40,928 bases of DNA from Anaerolineales bacterium. Its GTDB lineage: Bacteria; Chloroflexota; Anaerolineae; Anaerolineales; DRKV01. The notes under the pieces are model-generated. The model was not told the origin of the DNA. It did no database searches and saw only the letters and a program-made list of their open reading frames with translations. The position numbers were made by a program, and so were the translations under genes. Below are positions 8,662-17,558 of the stretch, piece by piece. The stretch spans positions 1-40,928 of the forward strand of contig JANTFR010000003.1 of NCBI GenBank assembly GCA_024763355.1. Reading direction: 5' to 3'. Within the stretch, counting starts at the first letter, position 1. Each line of letters starts with the position of its first letter.

Positions 8662-9584
8662 GTGCTGGTAGACGTTGGCGTGGGCGTGTCGGTTCCCGGT
8701 ATTGGCGTTGAGGTGGCCGTGCTGGTTGGCGTAGGCGTGGCGCTGGGAGGGAGCGTCGTGCCAGCCGTGGGGGTGGGCGAAGGGGGCCCCGCCGTGGGGG
8801 AGGCTGTCTCGGAGGGCGTCGGCGTGATGGTTGGGGTGGGCGTCCCCGGGGATGGGGAGGCCGAGGGGGTGAAAGATGGCGTCCAGGTAGGGGTGAAGGT
8901 TGGCGGGATGGCCGTGAAGGTAGGCGTTTTGGTGGGAGCGGGAACCGCCGTAAAGGTGGCCGTCACCGGCAGCGGGGTGCGGGTCGGCACGTTGGGGACG
9001 TAAAGCCGCTGTCCGGAGCGGATGTAGGTGCTGTTCCCCAGGCAATTTGCCCATTGGAGGGTGGTCACTTCCACCCCGAAAGCCAGGCCGATGCGGAACA
9101 AATTCTCTCCGGGCTGCACCGTATAGAAAATCCAGCCGGGGGGCGGTCCGCATTGCGCCGCCGCGGGCGGAGTGGGGGAGGCGTTCGGCGCGGGTGGTAC
9201 GTAGAGCAGCGCGCCCGCCGGTACGCTCTTGCCGTGCAGACAGTTGCCGTTCTTGATGGCCTGCACGCTGACGCCGTACTCCTGCGCCAGAGACTCCAGC
9301 GTTTCACCGCTCTGGACGGTGACCGCTACCCAGCCGGCCGGCGGCGGGCAGGAGGCGGGCGGTGCAATTGTCTCTGTGGGACGAGGGGCTGGCGGGGAGA
9401 CAGCGGCCGCGCCCGGCGTGAGCAGGACGGGGGAGGGGAAAACAAGCAGCGGCGGAGTGGGGCTGGCGGAAGGAGAAAGCACAGCGCGGTTCTCGTGGAG
9501 CGCGGTGAACGCGCCGCCCAGCACCAGGATGATGGAGAGCAACGAGAACAAAGGCCCGGAGAGATGAGAAAAGCGCTTGGACAT
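8607..9584 (-). CDS. LysM-repeat secreted/anchored protein with Thr/Pro-rich tail
   Basis: two LysM domains (VTVQSGETLESLAQEYGVSVQAIKNGN; YTVQPGENLFRIGLAFGVEVTTLQWAN); TPTPTxTPS tail. Confidence 0.85.
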   Translation of the reverse strand: MSKRFSHLSGPLFSLLSIILVLGGAFTALHENRAVLSPSASPTPPLLVFPSPVLLTPGAAAVSPPAPRPTETIAPPASCPPPAGWVAVTVQSGETLESLAQEYGVSVQAIKNGNCLHGKSVPAGALLYVPPAPNASPTPPAAAQCGPPPGWIFYTVQPGENLFRIGLAFGVEVTTLQWANCLGNSTYIRSGQRLYVPNVPTRTPLPVTATFTAVPAPTKTPTFTAIPPTFTPTWTPSFTPSASPSPGTPTPTITPTPSETASPTAGPPSPTPTAGTTLPPSATPTPTSTATSTPIPGTDTPTPTSTSTWTPTPSPTLVLLPTPTP

Positions 9585-9591
9585 GTCCTGG

Positions 9592-11910
9592 TCAGGTGTT
9601 GGCCGGTTCCTTCTCTCCCGCCAAAGGTAGCAGCACGCTGAAGGTGGCCCCGATACCTTCCTGGCTGTCCACCCAGACGCGCCCGTCCTGGTTTTCGATG
9701 AGGGTTTTGGCAATCGTCAACCCCGTGCCGTTGTCGCCCAGCCCCTCTATGGGTGTGTTCTCCGAGCGATACAGGCGGGAGAAGACCCGCGGCAAATCGT
9801 CGGGGTGAATGCCGCCGCCCTGGTCGCTAACTTGCAGGAGGACAAAGCCCGGCTCGTTCTCCGTGTCATGTTCCAGGCGGATGCGGAAGGTGACCTCCCC
9901 CTCCGGAGGGGTTGCCAGCGTGGCATTTTGCAGCAGGTGGAAGAGGGCTTGCTGCAACGATTCCTGGTCTGCGGTGAGGGTGGGTAAATCCCGAGGCAGG
10001 TCCAGGCGGAGGGCGATATTTTTCTCCCGCATTAGAGGCCCGGCCGCTGCCAGGGCTTTATCTACCACGCGATTGAGGGGGACGTTAGACTGGATGAGGG
10101 CCTGTGGCGGCTTTCCGACGGTCACGATTTGTATCAAATCTTCAATCAGCGTCCCCATGCGCTCGATGGAAGCGCGAATCCGTTCCAGGAATTTTCGCTG
10201 CAAGGCTCCTAAAATGCCGACGGATTCTCCCAGCAGCAAGTCGGTGTACCCCAGGATGGAAGACATGGGCTGCCGCAACTCTTGCGCCAGGTTCGTGAGG
10301 GCCTGCCGTTGTTCGTCCGTCACCGGTTCGCTCTTCTGCGCCAGCAAGGCGCGGCGGTCGGCCTCCGAAAGAAGTTGCTGTAAGCGGGCGACTTCGCTGA
10401 GCGCCGTGCGCAGTTCTCTTTCCAGTTGAGAGACCTGCCCGTTACCGGATGTCTGTTTACTCAGGTCGCTCAGTTGTTCCTGAAGCGCCCGATTTTCTTC
10501 CTGTAATTTGTGGATGACCTCCTGGGCGGTTTCCTGCGCTTCCAGAAGCGCTTCCAGACTCCCTTCAGGTGGCTCCCGTTGTTGTTGGGCGGTTGCTGCT
10601 TTGAAAGCGGCTATTTCCTCCTCCAGGCGCTGACGGGCGGCCTCCGCTTCCTGCTGTTTTTGTTGTGCGGCCTCCAGTTCTGTGCGGACCGTTTGCAGGT
10701 TTTCTTCCAGCGTTTGCAGGCGACTTTCCTGCACCTTCTGCTCCCCCAGGGCCTGCCCCGCCCGCAAAAGCGAGGTCTGGGCTGTCTGGCTCCAACTTTG
10801 CTCGCCAGAAAGGAGCACCAGCCCCATTTCCACGGCATCTTCCGGGGAAATCACGGGGGCAGCGAGCAGGTGGCCTTCCGGAACGTTCAAACGTTCCCAT
10901 AGCGTGTGCAGGTCTATCGATGTGCTGCTGGCCGGCAGGCGGAGAGGCCGCTTGCGGCGCAGGGCATTGTTCAGGATGGGGATGTCTCCCACGGAGAACG
11001 TCCCCTCCGGCCCGTAGGCATCCTCTTTCCGTTGGTAACTGCACGCAATTTGCCAGGCCCGTTCTCCCGCGGGGAGTAGAATCCCTACCGCGTCGGCCTC
11101 GAAAAAACCAGCCAAAGCGCGGGCCAGCAGGCGGTAGCGTTTTTCATCCGGCAGGTTGCTTTGCTGTAGTCCCAGCCAGTCTTCCCAGGCGGCGGTTATC
11201 CCTTCCCGGATTTGCGATGCTGTGCGAGGCGCGGCGGGAATTTCGGGGAGGAAACGTTGGGAAAGGGCAATCAGGAGGGGATATGCGGCCATCTGGGCTG
11301 CCCGCACTGCGCCGGGTAAGTCGCTGTTGGGCAAGGGAGTGATAAAGTGTGCCAGGTGTCCTGCCATGCTTATCCCCAGCATTGCCAGTCCGGTTTCCCA
11401 TTGATTGGGACGCCGTACAATCAAGAGGAAACTGCCAAAAACCAGTATCGCCAAGGCCATGATTTCCCAGGCCAGGTCGAAGCCGCTTTCGTTGTAGGCC
11501 CCGGCAGGCTCTCCCCAGGTCAGGTTGAGCAGAAAGACCACCCCCACAAACAGACCGAAGAATCCGGCGGCGGCATCCGCGCCTCGCTCCGGCTCGGGAT
11601 AGGCCCATAACCAGGCAATAAGCAGCACCCCCAGGGTGGTAACCAGCCTGTCCAGGGTGGGCAACAAGATGGGAAAATCCACCCATCCCTGGGCGGCGAC
11701 GATTGCCCCTCCGAAGAGCAACAGGCGCAACCCCAGCAGGGCGCTCAAGCCTGTCACCATGCGGCGCGCCGGGGGAGAGGGGCGCGTGCGCCACAAGGTC
11801 AACGCGCTTTGCAAAGCCCAGGCAACCGAAAAAGCCACAACCAGATGGTAGGCCATGTTTCCGGGCTGCGTAGTGAGGATAGTCAAAATTTGTTGGAAGA
11901 AAGAAGCCAT
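9592..11910 (-). CDS. membrane histidine-kinase-like protein lacking the phosphoacceptor His
   Basis: N-term TM region, GAF-like region, coiled coil, LTNLAQELRQPMSSILGYTDLL (H-box with Q), intact HATPase_c (LLQNATLATPP, VSDQGGGIHPDDLPRVF, GTGLTIAKTLIENQDGRVWVDSQEGIGATFSVLLPL). Confidence 0.88.
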   Translation of the reverse strand: MASFFQQILTILTTQPGNMAYHLVVAFSVAWALQSALTLWRTRPSPPARRMVTGLSALLGLRLLLFGGAIVAAQGWVDFPILLPTLDRLVTTLGVLLIAWLWAYPEPERGADAAAGFFGLFVGVVFLLNLTWGEPAGAYNESGFDLAWEIMALAILVFGSFLLIVRRPNQWETGLAMLGISMAGHLAHFITPLPNSDLPGAVRAAQMAAYPLLIALSQRFLPEIPAAPRTASQIREGITAAWEDWLGLQQSNLPDEKRYRLLARALAGFFEADAVGILLPAGERAWQIACSYQRKEDAYGPEGTFSVGDIPILNNALRRKRPLRLPASSTSIDLHTLWERLNVPEGHLLAAPVISPEDAVEMGLVLLSGEQSWSQTAQTSLLRAGQALGEQKVQESRLQTLEENLQTVRTELEAAQQKQQEAEAARQRLEEEIAAFKAATAQQQREPPEGSLEALLEAQETAQEVIHKLQEENRALQEQLSDLSKQTSGNGQVSQLERELRTALSEVARLQQLLSEADRRALLAQKSEPVTDEQRQALTNLAQELRQPMSSILGYTDLLLGESVGILGALQRKFLERIRASIERMGTLIEDLIQIVTVGKPPQALIQSNVPLNRVVDKALAAAGPLMREKNIALRLDLPRDLPTLTADQESLQQALFHLLQNATLATPPEGEVTFRIRLEHDTENEPGFVLLQVSDQGGGIHPDDLPRVFSRLYRSENTPIEGLGDNGTGLTIAKTLIENQDGRVWVDSQEGIGATFSVLLPLAGEKEPANT

Positions 11911-12084
11911 AGCAGATTTCCCTTCACGCCAAATTATAGCATGTTCATATCTGTGCAAGATGGCGGAAGGATGACACCTCCGTGATGACGTTGACCGCCC
12001 TTTCCCCGTTGCAAGTGCCGCGCCAGTTTTTCGTCCCGAAATTCCCGCCGTCAGGTGACAGCCTTGTTTGTCCGCGTGGTATGT

Positions 12085-12145
12085 ATCCGCAGATTACGCC
12101 GATTGCACGGATTTTTTGCTTCCTCCATCTGCGCCATCTGCGGAT
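12085..12145. repeat. inverted repeat ATCCGCAGAT ... ATCTGCGGAT
   Basis: 10-bp perfect arms, 41-nt spacer. Confidence 0.7.
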
Positions 12146-12227
12146 GAATCTGTCCACCTTTGGAATTCCTGAATTTCTGCGAAGAAGGTTGACAAATCGA
12201 AAATTCCGAGTACAATACCCTGCGCAT

Positions 12228-12312
12228 GCCGAAGTGGCGGAACAGGCAGACGCGCTGCGTTCAGGGCGCAGTTCCCATTACGGGAGTGTGGGTTCGACTC
12301 CCACCTTCGGCA
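12228..12312 (+). tRNA. tRNA-Leu(CAG)
   Basis: GCCGAAGTGGCGGAACAGGCAGACGCGCTGCGTTCAGGGCGCAG...GGGTTCGACTCCCACCTTCGGCA; anticodon CAG, long variable arm. Confidence 0.95.
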
Positions 12313-12314
12313 CA

Positions 12315-12345
12315 GAAAAAGCCCCCTTCCGAGGGCTTTTTTTGT
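12315..12345 (+). terminator. intrinsic terminator after tRNA-Leu
   Basis: AAAAAGCCCCCTTCCGAGGGCTTTTTTTG. Confidence 0.75.
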
Positions 12346-12380
12346 TTGCCAGAGTGGGATAGATGCGGTATCATCAGAGC

Positions 12381-12758
12381 ATGAAGAGCAAAGTCAAGTA
12401 TGTCTTGATTGCGGTGGGACTGGCCGTATTGGTCATGCTGCTCAGCGACTTCAACGCCCGCATTGCCGAGTTGAACCGTCTGCGCCGCGAACACGAACAG
12501 GTGGCCACCCAACTGGCCGGCATGCAGGGCACGCAGGCGGCCCTGCAAACGCAAATTGTGTATGCCACCTCGGATGCCGCCGTGCTGGAAAATGCGTATG
12601 AGGAAAACCGTATGGTGCGGCCGGGTGATGTTCTGGTTGTGCCCCTGGGTGGGGTAACCGCTACTCCTACGCCGGTTTTACCTGTTTCCCCTCAGGCAGC
12701 GGAGGAACATGCTCCCTGGGAATACTGGTTTGCGCTTTTCTTTGAAGAAACCCCTTGA
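12381..12758 (+). CDS. FtsB/DivIC-like (septum formation initiator) small membrane protein
   Basis: MKSKVKYVLIAVGLAVLVMLLSDFNARIAELNRLRREHEQVATQL: one TM helix then coiled coil. Confidence 0.65.
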   Translation: MKSKVKYVLIAVGLAVLVMLLSDFNARIAELNRLRREHEQVATQLAGMQGTQAALQTQIVYATSDAAVLENAYEENRMVRPGDVLVVPLGGVTATPTPVLPVSPQAAEEHAPWEYWFALFFEETP

Positions 12759-12807
12759 CGGGAGCGGCGCGGCGTGCTAGAATTGCGCCCGCTCAATAAG
12801 ATAGCGT

Positions 12808-12879
12808 TGCGGGGTGGAGCAGTGGCAGCTCGTCGGGCTCATAACCCGAAGGTCGCAGGTTCGAGTCCTGCCCCCGCTA
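12808..12879 (+). tRNA. tRNA-fMet(CAT), initiator
   Basis: GCGGGGTGGAGCAG...GTCGGGCTCATAACCCGA: three GC pairs in anticodon stem, unpaired position 1:72. Confidence 0.92.
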
Positions 12880-12889
12880 CCTGAAAAAA

Positions 12890-12913
12890 ACGCCTGATTT
12901 CAGGCGTTTTTTG
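12890..12913 (+). terminator. intrinsic terminator after tRNA-fMet
   Basis: AAAACGCCTGATTTCAGGCGTTTTTT. Confidence 0.8.
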
Positions 12914-12958
12914 CTTTAAGGGTCACGGCAGTTAACCGTGGAAGCGTAAAAAACTGAG

Positions 12959-13058
12959 GCAACGTGGAATTGCGGGGTAAGAGGGGCAGACTTCCGAGAT
13001 TTCTTCGGAGGAACGTTCGGCTGGAGCGGCCCTCGTCAAAATCTCGGAAGTCTTAACC
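12959..13058 (+). repeat. dispersed hairpin repeat, copy 1
   Basis: CAACGTGGAATTGCGGGGTAAGAGGGGCAGACTTCCGAGATTT...AAATCTCGGAAGTCTTAACC; 14-bp stem. Confidence 0.85.
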
Positions 13059-13098
13059 GAAAACGCTTGTGTCTTCGTTGGCGCTAACGCTCTCTTAC

Positions 13099-16000
13099 CT
13101 ACGGCGCGGATTGCGCTTGATGCCATTGGCGCATGACCACCATTTCAGATGCCCACCGCTCGGTTTTTCCGGCAGGCAACCCATTTTCGGCTGCCTTCAG
13201 GCTTGCGAGGCTTGGCCCTTTGGAAATGTGTTTGGCGCTCGCGGATGTCTGGCGCATTACCAGAGGCAAGTAGATATGATACCCCTCCACCGTGACTACC
13301 ACTTCATCCGGCGTCGGGTCGGGCAGCCCCAGACTGTCAGTAACGGTCAGGGTGAAAGTCAGCACCGCCGGGCTGCTCGGCGCGGTAAAGGTGGGACTGA
13401 CCACTGTTGCGTCGGACAGCGTCACCGCCGGGCCGCCGGTCTGGGTCCAGCGGTAGGTCAGCGGGTCGCCGTCCGGGTCGCTACTGGCCGAACCGTCCAG
13501 AGTGACCACCGCGCCGGGGGCCACCGTCTGGTCTGAACCGGCGTCAGCCACAGGTGGGTTGTTGACTATGCTAGTAACGGTCAGGACGCCGGTCTGGCCT
13601 ACATCAAACGGGTTGCCGGGCCACACCCCCTTGAGGTCGCCATATTCCCAGGCGGCATTGGGGTTGCCCGCGCCGTGATTGCCGTCAAAGCGCACGGTGT
13701 AGGAATAAACGCCGGCAGCCAGAGGGGTGAGAGTGGCAGTGTAGATGTCGTTGTTGCCGTTCTGATTGCCGGTAAAGGTCATTGGCGTCCAGGTCCACGA
13801 GGCGGGGTCGGCGCTCGTGCCGTAGCCAAGTTCAGCCCACACACCTCGGCCCTCGCCGGCCGGGTTGGTCACATTTTGGATATAGACTTCGCCGCTGATG
13901 GGTTCGGTTGTGTTGCCCAGGCTGATGGTAATGGTTGACGGTTGCATCAGGTGGGCGTAGCCAACGGTGACGTTACGATAGTCGTCCACTGTCGCCGTGG
14001 TGGTCACCGTTACTACGCGGTTGTCGGTGTTGAGCCAGTCCCATTGGTCCCCACCGCTCTTGACGACGTATTTGTACTCGTAGGTACCGGTATCGCTCAG
14101 AATGACGGTGACGGAAAAGACGCTGGCATCGGCGTTGGCGGTCATGTAGGTGGCAGTGGTGCTCCAACCGTTAAAGTCACCGCTCAGGTAGAGGTCCTCG
14201 CCGTTCTGCACCACATCTTCTGCATCGTGGTAAACAAAGGTAAGGGGGTAGTCCAGGTCTATGTCGGCATCGTAGCGAGGAACCAGTTTGTAATTGCCGT
14301 AACTATAGTTGCCGATGCCCCGGATAAAGCCGTACAGGTCGCCGTTGGTGGGAGTGTAGGTCAGGTACTGGCTCCAGTCGTCGGCGTGGGCCTCGCCCGA
14401 ACCGTCATCGAAAGCCCATTCACCGTAGCCCAGGTTGTCATTCGTCACCGTTGCACCCTGGAACTCGATGAGCACGCTTTCGTAGGCTTCGGCAGTAGCG
14501 GCAGCGGTGGGAGCAAAGACGCCGGTGGTCAGGACCTCAGGGGCCGGCAGTGGGTTGCCGTTGCTGATGACCTGCTGGACGCCGCCCACGCTGTCGCGGA
14601 TGCTCAACTGGGTGACGCCGTTGTATTCCAGCACCTGCCCGTAGAGGAGCACCCTGTCGCCTTCCTGCACTGCCGGTTTATCGCCGCCGTTGTAGATGTA
14701 GAGGCCGCTCCACGGACCGCCGGCCGGGTCTTCGATAAAGTAGCGGTTGTTGGCCGTCGGATAAACATCGCTGGCGGCAATGACCACTCCCTCGACCCAA
14801 ACATGCTGACCGGCGTAAGGTGAGGCGTCGTCGTTGGCCGGCTCGGGCACGTATTGTATCTCGCGGATGGGCATGACCAGCACGTGAGCATATTCGGCAT
14901 AGTTGTTGCCCGTGACCGTATCGTTGCTGGCCGTGATTTCGACCGTATTGGTCAGCACGTACATCGTTGGCGAGGTCGCCACCGTGCCGGTGACCACCAG
15001 CCAGCCGGACTGGGTGAGGGTCGGTGTGGCGCAAACCAGCGTGGTCAACGTGGGCGTGCAGTTCATCGTGGGGGAGATGGCGTGGTTGGTGTAGGTGAAA
15101 TCGGCGGGGAAGGTGTCGGTCAGAATCACGCCCAGGGCCGGGTCGGTGCCGATGAAATCAAAGTCAACGGTGTAGGTGATGTCGTCGCCGGGCCACACCG
15201 GGCCGGTGGGGCCGGTCTTGGTCACCGAGAGGTCCATGCCGGTGATGGTGGTGGTCAGAACGGCGGTGTTATTGGTGGGCGAGATGTCGCCGCCGGCGTC
15301 AATGGTCACTTCGTTGGTGATGACCGTGCCGGGCAAAACCGAAGTCGTTATCTGAGCGGTGACGGTCACCACACCCGAGGGGAAACCGCAGTCCAGCGTG
15401 CCAGACCAGGAGACCGCGTGGGCCACCGGGTCGTAGGTGCCCGGCGGGTCGGTGGAGATATAGTCCACTTCCGCGGGCAGGGTATCGGTCAGGGTATAGG
15501 TGGTGGCCGGTGCCGGGTTGAGCGACGAGAAGGTCACGGTGTAAGTGATGGTGTCGCCGAGCGAAGCTGATGCCGGGCCGGACTTCGTCACGGTCATATC
15601 CACAGGGCCGGGGGTGTTGGTCGTGCCGTAGGTGGTCGGCAACTCAAAGAGAGTGCTCCATCCACCAGATGTGCTCCAGTTGTAGCCATCGTTGGGGCCT
15701 TGCCCGTCGCAGACGCGCTGAATGGAGCCGCTCTCGTTGCCCGGCGCGTCGGATGTGATCTGATCCACTCGGATGCCCTCGTCGGTCCAGAGGTAGAGTC
15801 CGTCGTTGTAGCCGATGGCCAGAGTACCCGAATAGACGATCCAGCCGCCGGCCGGGATGGTGTCGGTGAACACTTGCAAGCCATCGCCGCCATCGGTGAC
15901 GTACCAGCCGGTCATCACCACGGTGGCGGTGAGGGGGTTGTACAGCTCATAGTAGTCGAAGTCAACTTCATCGTCGGCGTCCAAATAGGCGTTGACCTCG

Positions 16001-17115
16001 TTGATGACCACCGAGTTGCCCAAAAGAACCGCCGCGGCGTTGTTAGGGCCGCCAAAGGTCGTGCCCCCGTCGATGCGGCTCATGTTGAAATCGCGGGCGT
16101 CGTCGTCGGTGTCGGTGCCGTTGGGTACGCGCTGGATGGAGTAATTGCCCAGCCCTTCAGTGTCGGCGACCTCGATGGGGGCCGCGCCGTTAAAGCCGTA
16201 GGCTACCTCGTCCACCAGCACATCGCCGGCATCGTAGAGCATAATCTCGTCGCCTGCATTGCTGAGACCAAGCGTGGTGGCGACGTCCAGGTACGCGCCG
16301 GCGGCGAGCGAGCCACTCAGGTTCTCGGTGCCTTCCCCATCGCTCAGGTACCAGCCGGTCAGGTCCACATCGCTCCCGGTGGGGTTGTACAGTTCAACGT
16401 GTTCCGTGTCCTTGGCCTTGAACTCGTTGATGACGACGTGATCGGCCAGCACCGAAGCGTCCAGCGAGATGCCCTCCACCAGCGAGGGAAAGTGGTAGGC
16501 GTGGGTAAAGGTCTCGCTGCCGGAATTGCCGGCCGGGTTGGGCGTGGGCCAGGAGGCGGTGACGCCGTTGTCGGTCTGGTTCTGGAAAAAGGCCATGACG
16601 TACAGGTTGCCCGTGGGCGAACCCATACTGCTCCAGGGGACGCTCAACTCGGTGGTGGGGTTGCCGCTCCAGCCGACATACTTGCTGCCGGGCCAGGTGG
16701 ACCAATCCCAACTGCTGGTTCCGCTGTTCCAGGAAAGCCAGCCGATGTTCCCATCCGAGTCAACGGCCACGCCATAGTCGGCGGCGAAGGGCAGGGTGTG
16801 GGTGCCGTTCCAGTTCATACTCGTGGTGCTGCCGCCGACGGCGGTGTCCAGGTAGACGAAAAAGACGCCGTCGTCGTCCACGTTGACATTGCCCAGACCG
16901 ATGTAGAGATTGTTTTCGTCCCAGGTGAGGTAGAAGTCGCCACCGTTGTCGGTTTCCATCAGTTCGTCGGTGGCCCATTCGCTTGTGTTGCCGTCTACAG
17001 CAATGGTGTGATAGGCCATTGCACTGACCGTCGTCGCCGTCAGCGCCAGGAGTACCAGGGCTGCCAGCATTGATGCGAGCATTGATGCGAGCATTGATAA
17101 AAGTTTGTGTTTCAT
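13099..17115 (-). CDS. large secreted multidomain protein (CBM9-like, two lamin-tail domains, DUF11-type repeats, CBM48/AMPK-like, PKD/Ig-like)
   Basis: signal peptide; VVINEFKAKDTEHVELYNPTGSDVDLTGWYLSD; VTKSGPASASLGDTITYTVTFSS; LYLSGDFNGWS; ADAGSDQTVAPGAVVTLDGSASSDPDGDPLTYRWTQ; C-term YHIYLPLVMR. Confidence 0.88.
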   Translation of the reverse strand: MKHKLLSMLASMLASMLAALVLLALTATTVSAMAYHTIAVDGNTSEWATDELMETDNGGDFYLTWDENNLYIGLGNVNVDDDGVFFVYLDTAVGGSTTSMNWNGTHTLPFAADYGVAVDSDGNIGWLSWNSGTSSWDWSTWPGSKYVGWSGNPTTELSVPWSSMGSPTGNLYVMAFFQNQTDNGVTASWPTPNPAGNSGSETFTHAYHFPSLVEGISLDASVLADHVVINEFKAKDTEHVELYNPTGSDVDLTGWYLSDGEGTENLSGSLAAGAYLDVATTLGLSNAGDEIMLYDAGDVLVDEVAYGFNGAAPIEVADTEGLGNYSIQRVPNGTDTDDDARDFNMSRIDGGTTFGGPNNAAAVLLGNSVVINEVNAYLDADDEVDFDYYELYNPLTATVVMTGWYVTDGGDGLQVFTDTIPAGGWIVYSGTLAIGYNDGLYLWTDEGIRVDQITSDAPGNESGSIQRVCDGQGPNDGYNWSTSGGWSTLFELPTTYGTTNTPGPVDMTVTKSGPASASLGDTITYTVTFSSLNPAPATTYTLTDTLPAEVDYISTDPPGTYDPVAHAVSWSGTLDCGFPSGVVTVTAQITTSVLPGTVITNEVTIDAGGDISPTNNTAVLTTTITGMDLSVTKTGPTGPVWPGDDITYTVDFDFIGTDPALGVILTDTFPADFTYTNHAISPTMNCTPTLTTLVCATPTLTQSGWLVVTGTVATSPTMYVLTNTVEITASNDTVTGNNYAEYAHVLVMPIREIQYVPEPANDDASPYAGQHVWVEGVVIAASDVYPTANNRYFIEDPAGGPWSGLYIYNGGDKPAVQEGDRVLLYGQVLEYNGVTQLSIRDSVGGVQQVISNGNPLPAPEVLTTGVFAPTAAATAEAYESVLIEFQGATVTNDNLGYGEWAFDDGSGEAHADDWSQYLTYTPTNGDLYGFIRGIGNYSYGNYKLVPRYDADIDLDYPLTFVYHDAEDVVQNGEDLYLSGDFNGWSTTATYMTANADASVFSVTVILSDTGTYEYKYVVKSGGDQWDWLNTDNRVVTVTTTATVDDYRNVTVGYAHLMQPSTITISLGNTTEPISGEVYIQNVTNPAGEGRGVWAELGYGTSADPASWTWTPMTFTGNQNGNNDIYTATLTPLAAGVYSYTVRFDGNHGAGNPNAAWEYGDLKGVWPGNPFDVGQTGVLTVTSIVNNPPVADAGSDQTVAPGAVVTLDGSASSDPDGDPLTYRWTQTGGPAVTLSDATVVSPTFTAPSSPAVLTFTLTVTDSLGLPDPTPDEVVVTVEGYHIYLPLVMRQTSASAKHISKGPSLASLKAAENGLPAGKTERWASEMVVMRQWHQAQSAP
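17065..17100. repeat. 3 x 12-bp tandem repeat in signal-peptide coding region
   Basis: (G/C)AGCATTGATGC x3 encoding SMLASMLASMLA. Confidence 0.9.
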
Positions 17116-17166
17116 TCGGTCACCTCCTTGTGGGATTGTGGGATGTAAGTGCGGAGATTTGATAGG

Positions 17167-17266
17167 GGCAACGCGGAATTGCGGGGTAAGAGGGGCAGGG
17201 AGATTTTCCCGGGGGGATGTTCATCCGGGGCGGCTCTCGTCGAAATCTCCCTTTACCCCATAAATC
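17167..17266 (+). repeat. dispersed hairpin repeat, copy 2
   Basis: GGCAACGCGGAATTGCGGGGTAAGAGGGGCAGGGAGATTT...AAATCTCCCTTTACCCC. Confidence 0.85.
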
Positions 17267-17558
17267 TGTGTAGAGCCTGTTGTTCTTGGCGTCTTCGCAC
17301 CCCTGCGTTGCTATCCGCAGAATGATGCCGGGGAAGGTGTCCCCTTAATTTTGAACCATGCCGGATATTTTACTCCAAAACCTGAAAGATGGGTCAACGC
17401 GGAAGGCACGCAGAGCGGCAGGGTGGCGTGTTGCCCTCCAATACATCTCTAGTGCTCCCCACGGTGCGAAGAACAAACTTGATAACGACTCTCCCCGATT
17501 GCGGTACAATTCCATTCGTACAGCCATCCAACCATTGCACATTCGGGGAGCGTGTCCC

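Noticed and set aside
12228-12879. tRNA-associated genomic island with integrase
   Set aside because: No integrase, att-site duplication or phage genes found near the tRNA-Leu/tRNA-fMet pair
12808-12879. Aberrant tRNA because position 1:72 is unpaired
   Set aside because: Unpaired 1:72 and three G-C pairs in the anticodon stem are normal initiator-tRNA features
12932-13126. Small minus ORF similar to the minus ORF at 28271-28492 (VKTSEI-TRAA...ISEVC-SYP-IP)
   Set aside because: Similarity is explained by repeat copies 1 and 3; copy 2 does not keep the peptide but keeps the hairpin, so structure rather than protein is conserved
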